Shown here in pieces: positions 20,132-29,800 of a stretch of DNA of 64,000 bases. The position numbers were made by a program, and so were the translations under genes. The notes under the pieces were generated by a model. That model saw only the letters and a program-made list of their open reading frames with translations. It ran no database searches and had not been told where the DNA came from. Source of the DNA: Isochrysis galbana (lineage: Eukaryota; Haptophyta; Isochrysidales; Isochrysidaceae); the NCBI GenBank assembly GCA_018136815.1, contig CM030937.1:108606-172605 (forward strand), written 5' to 3'. Position 1 is the stretch's first letter. The number at the start of each line of letters is the position of its first letter.

Positions 20132-22201
20132 ATGGCGTCGGCGTCGCGCCTGGCGCTCCACGTGGACGTGAATGAGACGATTCTGGTGGGCGACGCGGCG
20201 GGCGGCGAGACGTTTGAGCAGAGCTTGCGCAAGATCATCGCCAAGTCTGCGTTCGTGCGCCTGCCCCAAGCTGAGGGAGAGCAGAAGAAGGAGGAGGCGA
20301 AGAGGAAGAGAGAGAGGGAGGGAGAGGGGGAGGGAGAGGGGGGGGGAGAGAGAGGGAGAGAGGGAGAGATAGGGAGAGGGAGAGAGGGAGGAGGGGGCGT
20401 GGTGAGAGGCAGAGATGGCGGCGGGGAGCGAGGGGGGAGAGGACAGAGGGCGCGGGGGGAAGCGATGGAAGGGGCAGCTGCGCTCAGCGAGCCCCAGTTC
20501 TGGCACGATGGTTCGCCCATCTCCCTCGCAGAAAGAGAGAGGGAGGAAGCCGTCGCAGGGAGACCGCTGGTGCCGCCGCCGCTCCTCTGCCCGTGGGAGC
20601 CTCCAGACGGTTGTGTGCCCGCAAGTCGCACCTCGCTGCGTCAGTTCAACCGCACCTTTGTCGATGAGGGCTCGCCGGGGGTCATCTTCCGTCCCGTGTA
20701 TGAGAAGATGAAGCAGGCGCTCCGCTGGCCGGAGGGTGCGCCCAAGGAGCCGAGACTGCTGCACGAGGACGGGGAGCACCAGCTGCTGCTGCCGGCCTTC
20801 TGCCGCCTGCTACAGGAACTCGCACCAACTGGCTCGCTAGGTCGCCGCGGTTGCGTGCTTGTCTTGCGCACCTATGGTTCCGACTTGGAGCGTGTTGTCG
20901 CCGCCATGGCCGCATTCAGTGAGGGCAAGCACCCGCTCTTCCCCAATCCCGGCCGCCTTGCTGTGCCGGTGCTGTGGAGCGGCAGGTATTCGCCCGAGGG
21001 CGAGTATCACCTGCTTCGCGGCGGCGAGACAGACACCCACCCAAGTGACGCGCGGCCTTGGGAGCCGGGTGGGATGGCCGATGCGGAGGCTGTCGCCGCG
21101 TTGCAGGCAAGTGGCATCGCTGGCGTGCGCGACGACTACTACCACTGGAAGAGCGCGGCCTATGCACCCTTGTCGGGCAAGCCGCTCTGGCTCACACTTG
21201 ACGACGACAGGTGGGGTCGGCCTGCGTAAGGATACGGCTTGCATCGGCCTCACCACCGGCTCAAGGCCAACTTCCCGCACCCCACCTCTCACCTTGTCCC
21301 GCCGCCTTTCCACCTTGTGCGCAGCTGGCACCACATCTTCTTTGATGACAACATTCACAACAAGGCATCCGACTCGATTGTCGCCGTACGTGTGCGCGAA
21401 GCCGAGGGTCAGCCGTTTTTCGCCATCTCTGGGGACCACACCCGACGGCTGCACGGCGCCTTCCTGCGCAAGGTGCCCACCTGGCAGCCTATCCTCGACC
21501 CGGAGTGGTTTGTCGATCAAATCGCCGAGTGTGAGACACGAAGGCGCGCCCTTGTAGCTGAAAAGGCCAACGGGCTGTGGAGCGAGCTGCGGGCTTTCGT
21601 GAGGAACGCGGCCGCCTTCCGGGGTGCGGGCGTGACGCGCTTAGCAAACGGGCCATCGGCTTCGTCAACGTCGGCTCAAGTGACGCCAACTGTGCCTGGC
21701 TGCCGACAGTGCGAGTCCGCGCGGGGGGGGCGAGCTCCAGTGTTGTGGCAAGACGAGCACTGGACAGTGGTGCATAAGCAGCCGCCGTGCGGCGTGGTTG
21801 GACACCTCCTGCTTATCTCGAAGCGTCACTTCCAGGGCCCATCTGCCTTCACAGACGATGAGGCGAGGACTATTGGGCTGGCGCTTCGCCGATGCGAGCG
21901 CGCCCTCGAGCGCGTGACCAGATGCGACCGGGTGTACACGGCCGCCCTCGGCTCACCCGCAAACCCACACTTCCATGCCCACATGCTGCCGCTGTACACC
22001 GATTCGAGCGGGCCGGCAGCAGGACATCCGCCCGTCTCGGTAACGGGGACACCCTTCGACGTCTTCCTGCAGGAGAAGCTCGCCAAGGAGGGTGCGGAAG
22101 GTGCGACCGCTGATACGACCAAATGTGAGCAGATTGCGGCTGCATGGTGCTGTGAAATGGAGGCGATCGTGCGGGAAGAGACTCACCTCGGGGTTCGCTG
22201 A
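20132..22201 (+). CDS. HAD-like domain fused to a HIT-domain protein
   Basis: Two exons, 20132-21210 and 21325-22201, with a GT-AG intron of 114 bp. The junction reads LTLDDDSWHHIFFDDNI. The product is 651 residues. The N-terminal part begins LHVDVNETILVGDAAGG, resembling HAD motif I (D-x-N-x-T), and FFDDNIHNKASDSIVAVR resembles HAD motif IV with acidic metal ligands. The C-terminal part carries PHFHAHMLP, the HIT triad H-x-H-x-H, preceded by a Cys-x-x-Cys (GCRQCES) and LLISKRH. HIT enzymes cleave or transfer nucleotidyl groups; HAD enzymes are mostly phosphatases. A G-rich simple repeat (about 20290-20460) encodes a Lys/Glu/Gly/Arg insert inside the HAD-like half and could instead be a cryptic intron. 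The cellular role is unknown. Confidence 0.75.
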
Positions 22202-23174
22202 GGACGCGTTGCGCATATTTGTTTTTGAGGGGCTTTTCCATGTGGTGCACAGCACCCATCACGTTGTTGCAAGCGGACTCCAACAAGATCCTTGCACAGG
22301 TCCGTGAACACCACCATACGCACAGTTCTTTCAACGAAAATTCTTGAAAATGCCGGCCACTGCCTATAGAGGGTTGTCGTAGGGGTTTCACTTGGGTTTC
22401 ACCTCGGGTTTTTTCTGGTGGAAGTAGTGAGAAAAACCGAGAAAACAGGATTCTACGACATGCGAGACGGCCGCGCGGGGTTTCGCTTCACTAGTTTTTC
22501 CCTTGATCTCCCGCGAGAGGTGATTCCCGCGCTGTGAGGAGTACCTACGGCAGCCGGCGGGTTCGCGATGCCCACCCGCCCCTACACAGCGATGGAGCTC
22601 ATAACGATAACGAAAGGCCTTCCTCTTCCTGGAACTCGCACTCCGAGCCGGGCCCATGGTCCATGGTAAAGTACCTAAGCCGCACCCCCAAAACCAAAGT
22701 AAAAGTAAAAGGAACGAGAACGAGGGGGGGAAGGTAAGGAGGTGAAGAAAAGGGAAGTAAGAAGTAAGGGCGATGACGAACGGGAGGTAGATGGAGGATA
22801 CCAGTCTACAGTCTAGCAATAGGTGATAGCCCTGAATCTTCAGATTTTTTTTCGCTCCTCGTTATACTTGCCTCTCGCCATCCGCGACGGCCCGTATGTA
22901 TAACCGTAACGTCGTAACGGTAAGTTTCGCGGAGTTTCGCACATGGGCAATTTTGGGGCCCAAGTTTCGCGAAAGTCTCAGGGACAACAAAGTGGCCCAA
23001 GTTTCGCGATGAGTTTCGCGAAACTCTTACCCGGCCTTAGTGATGGCGGGTTTCGCGAGCGCTCTGGCCGCCCATGCTAAGAGGATGCAACTTGAGGTTC
23101 CCTTTTTTTTAGCCCCCCACATTGCCTTTTTCTATACATTATACAATTCTAACCTTCACCACCCCCAAAAATGT
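22202..23174. other. Intergenic; contains a cluster of GTTTCGCG motifs
   Basis: No gene is seen. Between 22924 and 23058 there are six GTTTCGC motifs, five of them GTTTCGCG, two forming TTTCGCGAAA palindromes (22974 and 23014). AT content rises after about 23100. Confidence 0.55.
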
Positions 23175-23452
23175 ATATGGGTCCCATGCCGCGCGGGTTG
23201 ATTTCAAACAATAAAGAAGTCATCTCTGTGTGTACCCGCTATTTCTAGGCCGGTTCGCACAAATTTCTATAAGATAGCTTAGAAATGCAAAGCGCCAACC
23301 ATTCTACAGCCTCGATAATTTTCGGTGCTGCTGCAGCGGCAAACGTTGTGGGATGGTTGCCCTAACATCCATATCCAACAATGTGTCCCTAGAGGCATAT
23401 GAGTCCAATGCCGCGCGGGTTGATTTCAAACAATAAAGAAGTCATCTTTGTG
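23175..23452 (+). repeat. 56-bp direct repeat upstream of the hydroxylase gene
   Basis: Positions 23175-23230 and 23397-23452 match at nearly every base. The shared core is GCCGCGCGGGTTGATTTCAA followed by ACAATAAAGAAGTCATC. A weaker similarity continues to a shared CGCTATTTCTA. The second copy ends about 47 bp before the ATG at 23499, so the repeat may carry promoter sequence duplicated with an upstream, now lost, gene. Confidence 0.8.
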
Positions 23453-23498
23453 CTTATCATCGTGATATTATCTACGCTATTTCTACATTCCGTGAAGC

Positions 23499-24122
23499 AT
23501 GACTTTGGATGGATGTCGTCAGAGGTTTTACCCGACCCCCTACAAAGTCTTTCCGCATCTTCAGATGTTCGCTAACAACTTTGAACTTATTGAAAGAGAG
23601 TTTCTTAGCAGTGAGTACAAAACTTATGACTGGCCAGAAGAGTATCTTTACACAAAGGAAGAGGGTCATGATTGGAAGGTAGTTCCACTCTATGGCTTTG
23701 GAGTTTGGAACGCAGAGTACTCGACAACATTTCCAAAGACAATAGAATTACTCAGAACCATTCCAGGACTTCGAACTGCAATCTTTAGCAAACTCGGTCC
23801 TAAAACTGAACTGAACAAACATCGCGGATGGAGCGGATTAGCCAATGTAGCTCTTCGTTGTCATATGGGTATTGTTGTTCCAGATCCTGACACGAAAGGT
23901 AGAAGTGGGGTTGCAGTCGAGGATGAATTTCGCCAAATTGCAAAAGGAGAGTGGATTGTGTTCGATGACAGCAAGGAACACATTGGCGTGAACGATACTG
24001 ACGAGAATAGAGTCGTTTTGCTTCTTGACATAGAAAGACCATGGTGGGTCAGAAAAGGAGAGAGTAACATACAAGATACTCCAGAGTTGTTAGATTTTGT
24101 CGCCAAATTTACTAAAGTCTAA
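23499..24122 (+). CDS. Aspartyl/asparaginyl beta-hydroxylase-like 2OG-Fe dioxygenase
   Basis: Intronless 207-residue protein with the AspH-type core. It begins FYPTPYKVFPHLQMFANNFE as in this family. FSKLGPKTELNKHRGWSG follows, then LRCHMGIVVPD, EWIVFDDSKEHIGVN and ENRVVLLLDIERPW. The visible Fe ligands are the His in LNKHRG or LRCHMG and the His in KEHIGV, and the Arg of NRVVLL is placed to bind 2-oxoglutarate. No membrane anchor or TPR is present, unlike animal AspH, so it resembles bacterial and giant-virus forms. The gene and its flanks are far more AT-rich than the rest of the window, and codon use favours A/T third positions, which suggests lateral acquisition. The first ATG in frame is used. 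Confidence 0.82.
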   Translation: MTLDGCRQRFYPTPYKVFPHLQMFANNFELIEREFLSSEYKTYDWPEEYLYTKEEGHDWKVVPLYGFGVWNAEYSTTFPKTIELLRTIPGLRTAIFSKLGPKTELNKHRGWSGLANVALRCHMGIVVPDPDTKGRSGVAVEDEFRQIAKGEWIVFDDSKEHIGVNDTDENRVVLLLDIERPWWVRKGESNIQDTPELLDFVAKFTKV

Positions 24123-24245
24123 AGCGCCATAATTCATTAAAACCCGTCACGAAACACAAACACCCACAAAAAGTGCCTTTGCATTTGCCACCTTGCGCAT
24201 GAGTTCCACACCGACCAAAACTGACACGCACCCGATTGGCACGCG

Positions 24246-25029
24246 TGATTATAAAGTTAGTCAACTAAGTTTATACTTAGTTCGCCCATGGGGGGGCACG
24301 AGCCCCCCCCTCTCTCCACTCCTCCCCTGCCATGGGGGAGGAACCACCCACTCTCCTGGCATGCCTGATGGCTTGCCAGGAGGCCACTGCCATGCTGACC
24401 CACTCTCTCCCTGACAGGCTCGCCTGATTCGCGCGTCCTGGCCCCTCGTGGCCAGCCCATCGCTCCAACCCCCTCTCCCCCCCTGTTCGACAGGCAGACA
24501 GGTGCAAAGTGGGGGCCCCTGAGGCCCAGGAGCGCCAGCGAGGGAGAGGCAGGGGAGACCAGGGCCCAGCCCCAGCCTCCTCTGCCCCCTGAGCTGGCCT
24601 CCAGGAGCCTCCAGGGGTCTCCAGAGGCAGCTGCAGGCCTGTCGCAGGCGCGCCATCGCGCGTGCCTGCAGGAGAGGGGAGAGAGAGCGCGGAGAAGGGG
24701 GTGGGCGGAGCGAGGGCTCCGCTCACCGGAAAATATGTAAGTCCCGCACCTGTTTACAGGAGAAGTCGGGACTGAGGACGCCGCCAGCCCGGTAGGCATA
24801 GGAGGAAGGGGGGAACGGATCACCGGGGGGGGGCGCGGGCCACCGACCATATCTAAGCCCTTTTCCCCTATCCCCCTAGTAGTGCACGGGGGGAGTCGCC
24901 TGATGGCGGGGGGGAAAGGGCCGGGAGAGAGGGGGTGTAGAAAGGTTTGCTGCGTGAGTAGAAAGTAGAGGGTCCACGGCCGCGTGTGCGGTGAGACTAT
25001 TAAGAAGTTAAAATGATTATAAAGTTAGT
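24246..25029 (-). mobile_element. 752-bp non-autonomous element with perfect 16-bp target duplication
   Basis: The element is 24262-25013. The identical flanks TGATTATAAAGTTAGT (24246-24261 and 25014-25029) are the target duplication. Near-identical in the opposite orientation to 51521-52272, and exactly the same length. The left end is an imperfect palindrome (AACTAAGT-TTAT-ACTTAGTT), and the right end is GACTATTAAGAAGTTAAAA. No coding capacity is recognised. The long duplication and A-rich end suggest movement by target-primed reverse transcription. It sits inside a copy of the 202-bp repeat. Confidence 0.85.
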
Positions 25030-25208
25030 ATGGAGGTGGTGGTCGAGACAACAACTCTGCTGGCCAGAGATGTTGCATGTGCATGCTCACCAACAAGTGT
25101 TCGTCGGGTTGGCATCGTCTCGTCGACCAAAAGTTTGTGGGAGGCCCGTCGGCGCGGTGCACGCGCGAGCAGCGCCTCCGCGGTACCGACCGAAACTGAC
25201 ACGCGCCC
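25030..25208 (+). repeat. Diverged unit of the 202-bp repeat at the gypsy 5' break
   Basis: Matches the units at 36181-36633 in order: GTGCATGCTCACCAACAAGTGTTCG, GTTGGCATC, CCAAAAGTTT, GGTGCACGCGCGAG, GCGGTACCG and AACTGACACGC. A short further piece (CCGACCAAAACTGACACGC) lies at about 24212, left of the inserted 752-bp element. The same repeat family therefore borders the gypsy element on both sides. Confidence 0.65.
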
Positions 25209-26828
25209 TCACGCGATCTGGCCGCCCTTTACCGCGACTCCGACGAGCATGAGCTCATCCACACCATTTTGAAGAGCAACCTCTCCCTGGCGGGCAACGT
25301 TTGGCATTGCCGAATTTTCATGGAGGAGGACCACTTGCTCAAATGGGTGCGTAGCCGCTTCTCAGCCGAGCAAACCCTTCACCATCAGGTCAGGATGGGC
25401 AAAGAGCTTTCGGAGCTCCGCTTCCCAAAGGCCCTCGCCTCCGATAACGTTCAAACCGCGGCGACAGCCTGGAACGAATTTCGGCTAACTCTCATCAAGC
25501 CGTTGGAGCGGGCACTAGCGCTCGGCTGCGATCATCGCGAAATATTTACCTCCCTCCTCGCGGCAGCCGGAGCCAATTCCAGCGGCAATTCTCGCATCTT
25601 CGCCTTCCTCCTCGATCTAGTGGAGGACCGCGCCCTCGCTCTCAATCCTGTCCTCGCTGCTGACGTCCTTCTTCGCAAATGCGACGGGACCTTCGCAAAC
25701 GGGGCCAATGGTTTCGCGAAAGACTCGGCGTCGATGGAGTGGGACCGCATGAGGGAGCGCGAGGCCGGCGCTGATCTATGTGAGCTCAGCAAGAATTTGG
25801 TTCGCGCCTACATCCGCAAGCTTGGCGATTCCGCGGTTGACTCCACCAACGTGTGGGATCATCCAAACATGGCCCATGAGATCAACCAGAGGTTCGAAGA
25901 AATCATCCGGAACGATAAGGTTGATCCTCAGCGCGGCGTCGACAATGCGATTAAATTTGCGGAGGTGCTCGCCGAGACTCGTTTCCGCGTAGAGAACCAC
26001 GAGCTAGGTCGGTCGGCGCTCTCGTGCGTCAACCTCTGCCAACGGTACCTCAGCCCTTACGAGCAGGCCCGGGTGAAGCGTCATCAATCCCGGACCTCGA
26101 CGAAGCAAACCGCGGCTAGCGTACGCACTAAGGCCTCAGGCGAGGCAAAGAACGAGACATCCTCGTCCCAGAAGACCGCTTCGACCACGGACATGGTCGC
26201 CGCCGTGCAGGCAGCCGTCCAAGCCACCGTGGCTGAAGCTCTTCGCGGACAGGGACACTCGCCTGCTTCGAAGCCTGATTATCGGGCTGCTGCACCGCCG
26301 GCAAGTTACCACTCCAACTCACCGTTGCCGGCTATACTAACCGATCCACCCGGTCGAAAGGGAGGCTCGTCTCGGCCGCCCAGCCGTCGCTGCGATCCGC
26401 CGGCGAACGGCCAAGGGCTACCGCCTGACCTGGGCGTATCCCGGTGGACGCCCGAGCTTTGGAATCGGGCCCGAGCCCGCTTCTGGGCCGTAGCAGGCTA
26501 TGCCAAGCACCCAAGGGTCTCGGCGGCGCTAGCAAAGTGCCGACCGGCCGATAATTCAATGGAAACTCCACGGACGGACGATATCAATAGGGGAATCACC
26601 GAATGGACGAACGAAAACGGCTGTGCCTTCTGCGCTTTCCGACCTCACGCTCCTCCTGGCACTCCAGCCAGCGAAGCCTGGAAATATGGCACGGGAGACG
26701 GTGCTCACAACCCCGTCATCTGTCAGCCATATATTCGCTTTCTGTGTGAGGCTGGCTGCGGAGAGTGTGGATCGGACGAGCACATTCATAAGCTTCTTCG
26801 CTCGATGGTCCGGGTTAAGCCTCAGTAG
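25209..26828 (+). CDS. gag: Gag-like protein, N-terminally truncated
   Basis: Open frame of about 539 codons ending in UAG at 26826-26828. The first part (LYRDSDEHELIHTILKSNLS onward) is mainly helical, as expected of a capsid domain. A polar, Ala/Ser/Pro-rich stretch follows. The C-terminus has a Cys/His cluster: NGCAFCAFRPH, then VICQPYIRFLCEAGCGECGS and DEH. It resembles a nucleic-acid-binding zinc knuckle in spacing only roughly. No ATG marks the start; the first internal Met is at about 25321. The Gag role is inferred from position directly before Pol in the same frame. Confidence 0.7.
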   Translation, partial: SRDLAALYRDSDEHELIHTILKSNLSLAGNVWHCRIFMEEDHLLKWVRSRFSAEQTLHHQVRMGKELSELRFPKALASDNVQTAATAWNEFRLTLIKPLERALALGCDHREIFTSLLAAAGANSSGNSRIFAFLLDLVEDRALALNPVLAADVLLRKCDGTFANGANGFAKDSASMEWDRMREREAGADLCELSKNLVRAYIRKLGDSAVDSTNVWDHPNMAHEINQRFEEIIRNDKVDPQRGVDNAIKFAEVLAETRFRVENHELGRSALSCVNLCQRYLSPYEQARVKRHQSRTSTKQTAASVRTKASGEAKNETSSSQKTASTTDMVAAVQAAVQATVAEALRGQGHSPASKPDYRAAAPPASYHSNSPLPAILTDPPGRKGGSSRPPSRRCDPPANGQGLPPDLGVSRWTPELWNRARARFWAVAGYAKHPRVSAALAKCRPADNSMETPRTDDINRGITEWTNENGCAFCAFRPHAPPGTPASEAWKYGTGDGAHNPVICQPYIRFLCEAGCGECGSDEHIHKLLRSMVRVKPQ

Positions 26829-29800
26829 GGGTCCGGCGGGGTCCCCGTCCTTCAAACCCTGGCGGAGAACATCGCGGGCGGTGGGCCCGAACGCCACCAC
26901 CACCATCCCGATCCGATCCCTACGCCGCTTGGGGAGAAGAGCTGTCAACGCGGCGATTCTCCCCCTGTCTCTAGCTCTATTCAGTCCTCGACGGTGGGAG
27001 CCGCCTCGCCGGCTGAAGCCCCCGCCGAACGGCTATCTCGGAAGCCGGAGTCGACACTTGACCCGGGCTCCTGGAAACAGGTTTGCCCCGGAGATCGTCG
27101 CGACCCGACTCTCCGAAATTCGTGTACGTCTACAAGTTCTTCTATTACTTCGCACGCTATTAGGATGTTAGGGGCTGATTCTCGCACGCTGCCCCTCTTG
27201 GAGTCTGTTTCTACGGATACTATGCTGTCATCGGTTCCTTCTAACTCTCCTAGGTCTTTCGACGCATCTTCATCCCTGGATTCACCCCCCGACGGCCCTG
27301 CCCAAGGGGGTGGGCTAGGTAGATTCGACGCGTCTTCGGTCTCTTCGTTTCGTAAACGAACAGTTGTGAAGCCCTCGAGGGCTGTCGACTCGGTATCATC
27401 TTCTGCTCTAGGTTCTATGGATAGGTCCGACGTGGCCGCTGCCGCGTACGAAAACGTTGTTGCTGCTTTACCTGTTTCTGCTCTTTCCCGGCGGGACCCC
27501 TCTGGAGACCTCTCTCCCAAGGGCCATAGCCGGAGCCGCTCTGCGGACGAATCGTCGTTGTCTACCGTAGGTTCTCGTGCTGTTGAGGCGGAGACTAGTG
27601 TCTCCTCTTCACCTCTCTCCCCGGTTCGTTATATTTCTCCGTCATCGTGTTCATTCTCTCGTCTCGAAGTTGCACCTGTTCTCGTTTCTGACCTGGTTCC
27701 CGACCCGGAAGGGTCGGCTTCCGGGGTCGATGAAGTTGAAGGTTCCAAGGGAGCTGCGGCTTTCCGCGCTCACGCCGTGGTCACTCCAGCCTCGGGAGAC
27801 GCAGGGGCCGTCGATTACGATCCCACGTCGCGCACCACATGGACGCCGGCGTCTCCTCTTTCTCTCGGCTCTCCGGAGGATCCCCATTCCAGGGATCGCC
27901 CGCCGGGGCCAACCCCCTTCAGGTCTAGCCCACCGAAACTTGAGGGCGACGACCCCCTCCCCCTGAATTCTACTGCCGAGGCCATCCACCGGATCGCCGT
28001 GGTTGGTTGTTCCTCGACCGCCAAGTCTACTGAAGCTGCCCGCGCCCCTACGCGCGAGCTTCAAATGTTAGCCGCCTCCCGTGCCCGGGCTAGCGGTTCC
28101 TCCGTCATCTTGCCCCGCCATCTCGCCGAAGCTGCTCTAGCCTTGCGGCGGCCGGACGCGAGCACTCATGCATCGCCCTCTGCCGTGTTGCCGACGCATT
28201 TTGACGAGCTTTGCGCTGAGTTGGCAGCGATCCACGACGCCGTGACGTTCGACGCGGCCGAGGGGATTCCTCCACCCCGCGTTCTAGTCGTCGGTGAAGC
28301 TAGCGGGGTCGTGTCTTCGATGTTCCTACTTGCCGGAGCGCACGTCGCGACGTGCGATCTACGACCGTCGGAGATCGACTACATTCCCCACTTCTGCGGA
28401 GATGCTCTTCACATTCAAAATCTCGGTTGGGACCTCGTGGTCGCGCATCCGCCGTGCACGTATTTGTCGGCGGTGAGTTGCCAGTGGCTCGATCGGGAAC
28501 CGGGACGTCGCCAGGCTCTCGAATCCGCCGCTAGAGTCTTCCTCGCCATGGCAAGCGCCAACGCGCCTTTCGTTGCCGTCGAAAATCCTCGAATGCACGC
28601 GGAAGCCTCTGCCTTAGTCGGGGGGTTGCGACCGCGGCAGTTTGTGCAGCCGTGGCAGCACGGCACGGGCCATCAAAAAGCAACTGGCCTGTACCTGACG
28701 GCTTCACTCCCGTCCTTGCAGCCTTCGAAGATTGTCGAGGGACGTCTATCTGCTATGGCGGATCTATCGCCGTCGCCCCACCGTGGCGCCCTTCGCAGCC
28801 GCACCTATGTGGGCATTGCCGGTGCAATGGCGGCCCAGTGGATGCCGGTCTTGCGCCGTTATGCGCGCGAAGCCAAGGCGTCGCGTTCGCTCGACTTCAC
28901 GGTGGACTGGGCAATTTCCCAAGCAGCTGCCAGCTTGAGAGAACGCCCTTCGCTTTGCTCGACCGGTTTCGAGCTGGCTGAGCCGAGGACGGCTCTGGCT
29001 CGCTTCATGGAGGGGAGAGGCGAAGCAGCTTCTAGCTCTCACCTCACGCCTCCCAGCGGTTCGCCAGTGTCTGATTCGGTTGTCGTGATCCCGGACGCAG
29101 GCCCCGTTGCCGATGCTTCTCGCCTGCTTCATCAGGAGGACTCGGAAACAAACGTATCGCAAGACGAGGCCGAGGCGGAAGGAGACCGCTTCCTGCCGTG
29201 GGAGTGGCCCATAAAGGACCGCTCTACAACGCCAGGCCCTCCAAACACGGTGAAGAAGCGCCGCAGCAAGTGGCAGGTCTTCGATCGTGATGTAATTTCG
29301 GGGGTCCATCGGTGGCAGGATGTCACGCCTTCCATCGCCCAAGAAATCGCTGAGCAAGCGGCAGCTGCGGAGCCGTCGGAGCCTTCCATCTTGTCTCAAC
29401 TGGGCTCCCAAGGCATCAATGCACTATCTCCGAGCGCCTCCTTCACGGCTGGCGACGAGGGAGTGGCCGAACTGACCAATTCGTTCGTAGCCGAAAGGCC
29501 ACTCGAAACCTGGGATGTTGGGCCCGACTCGGGAGAAGATGACACGCCCGAGATGCCAGAACACCGGAGCATGCAGACCCTCGAGACCAAGCCCTCCGAC
29601 GCCGCCGAAGGAGAGGATACTCCACGGGCACTGTATTGCGATGGGGCTACCGCTAGGGGCCTCAGTGCGGCCGGATTTTCCGAGTTGTCGAAGCTTCCGA
29701 AGACAGACTTGCAGAAGTCCCTGGAGAAGGAATGGTCACGCCAAATGGATCAACCTCGGCATCCGACGGACCGTCGAGGGCTAGGGTATGATGGCGTGCC

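Noticed and set aside
22388-22819. 143-codon minus-strand frame with a hydrophobic stretch
   Set aside because: The hydrophobic run comes from a purine-rich tract (22690-22790); no start context or family match.
24257-24850. Frames of 130-200 codons in the 752-bp repeat (and its copy at 51370-52355)
   Set aside because: Several overlapping frames are open because the element is GC-rich; none is conserved over the others between diverged copies, and no domain is seen.
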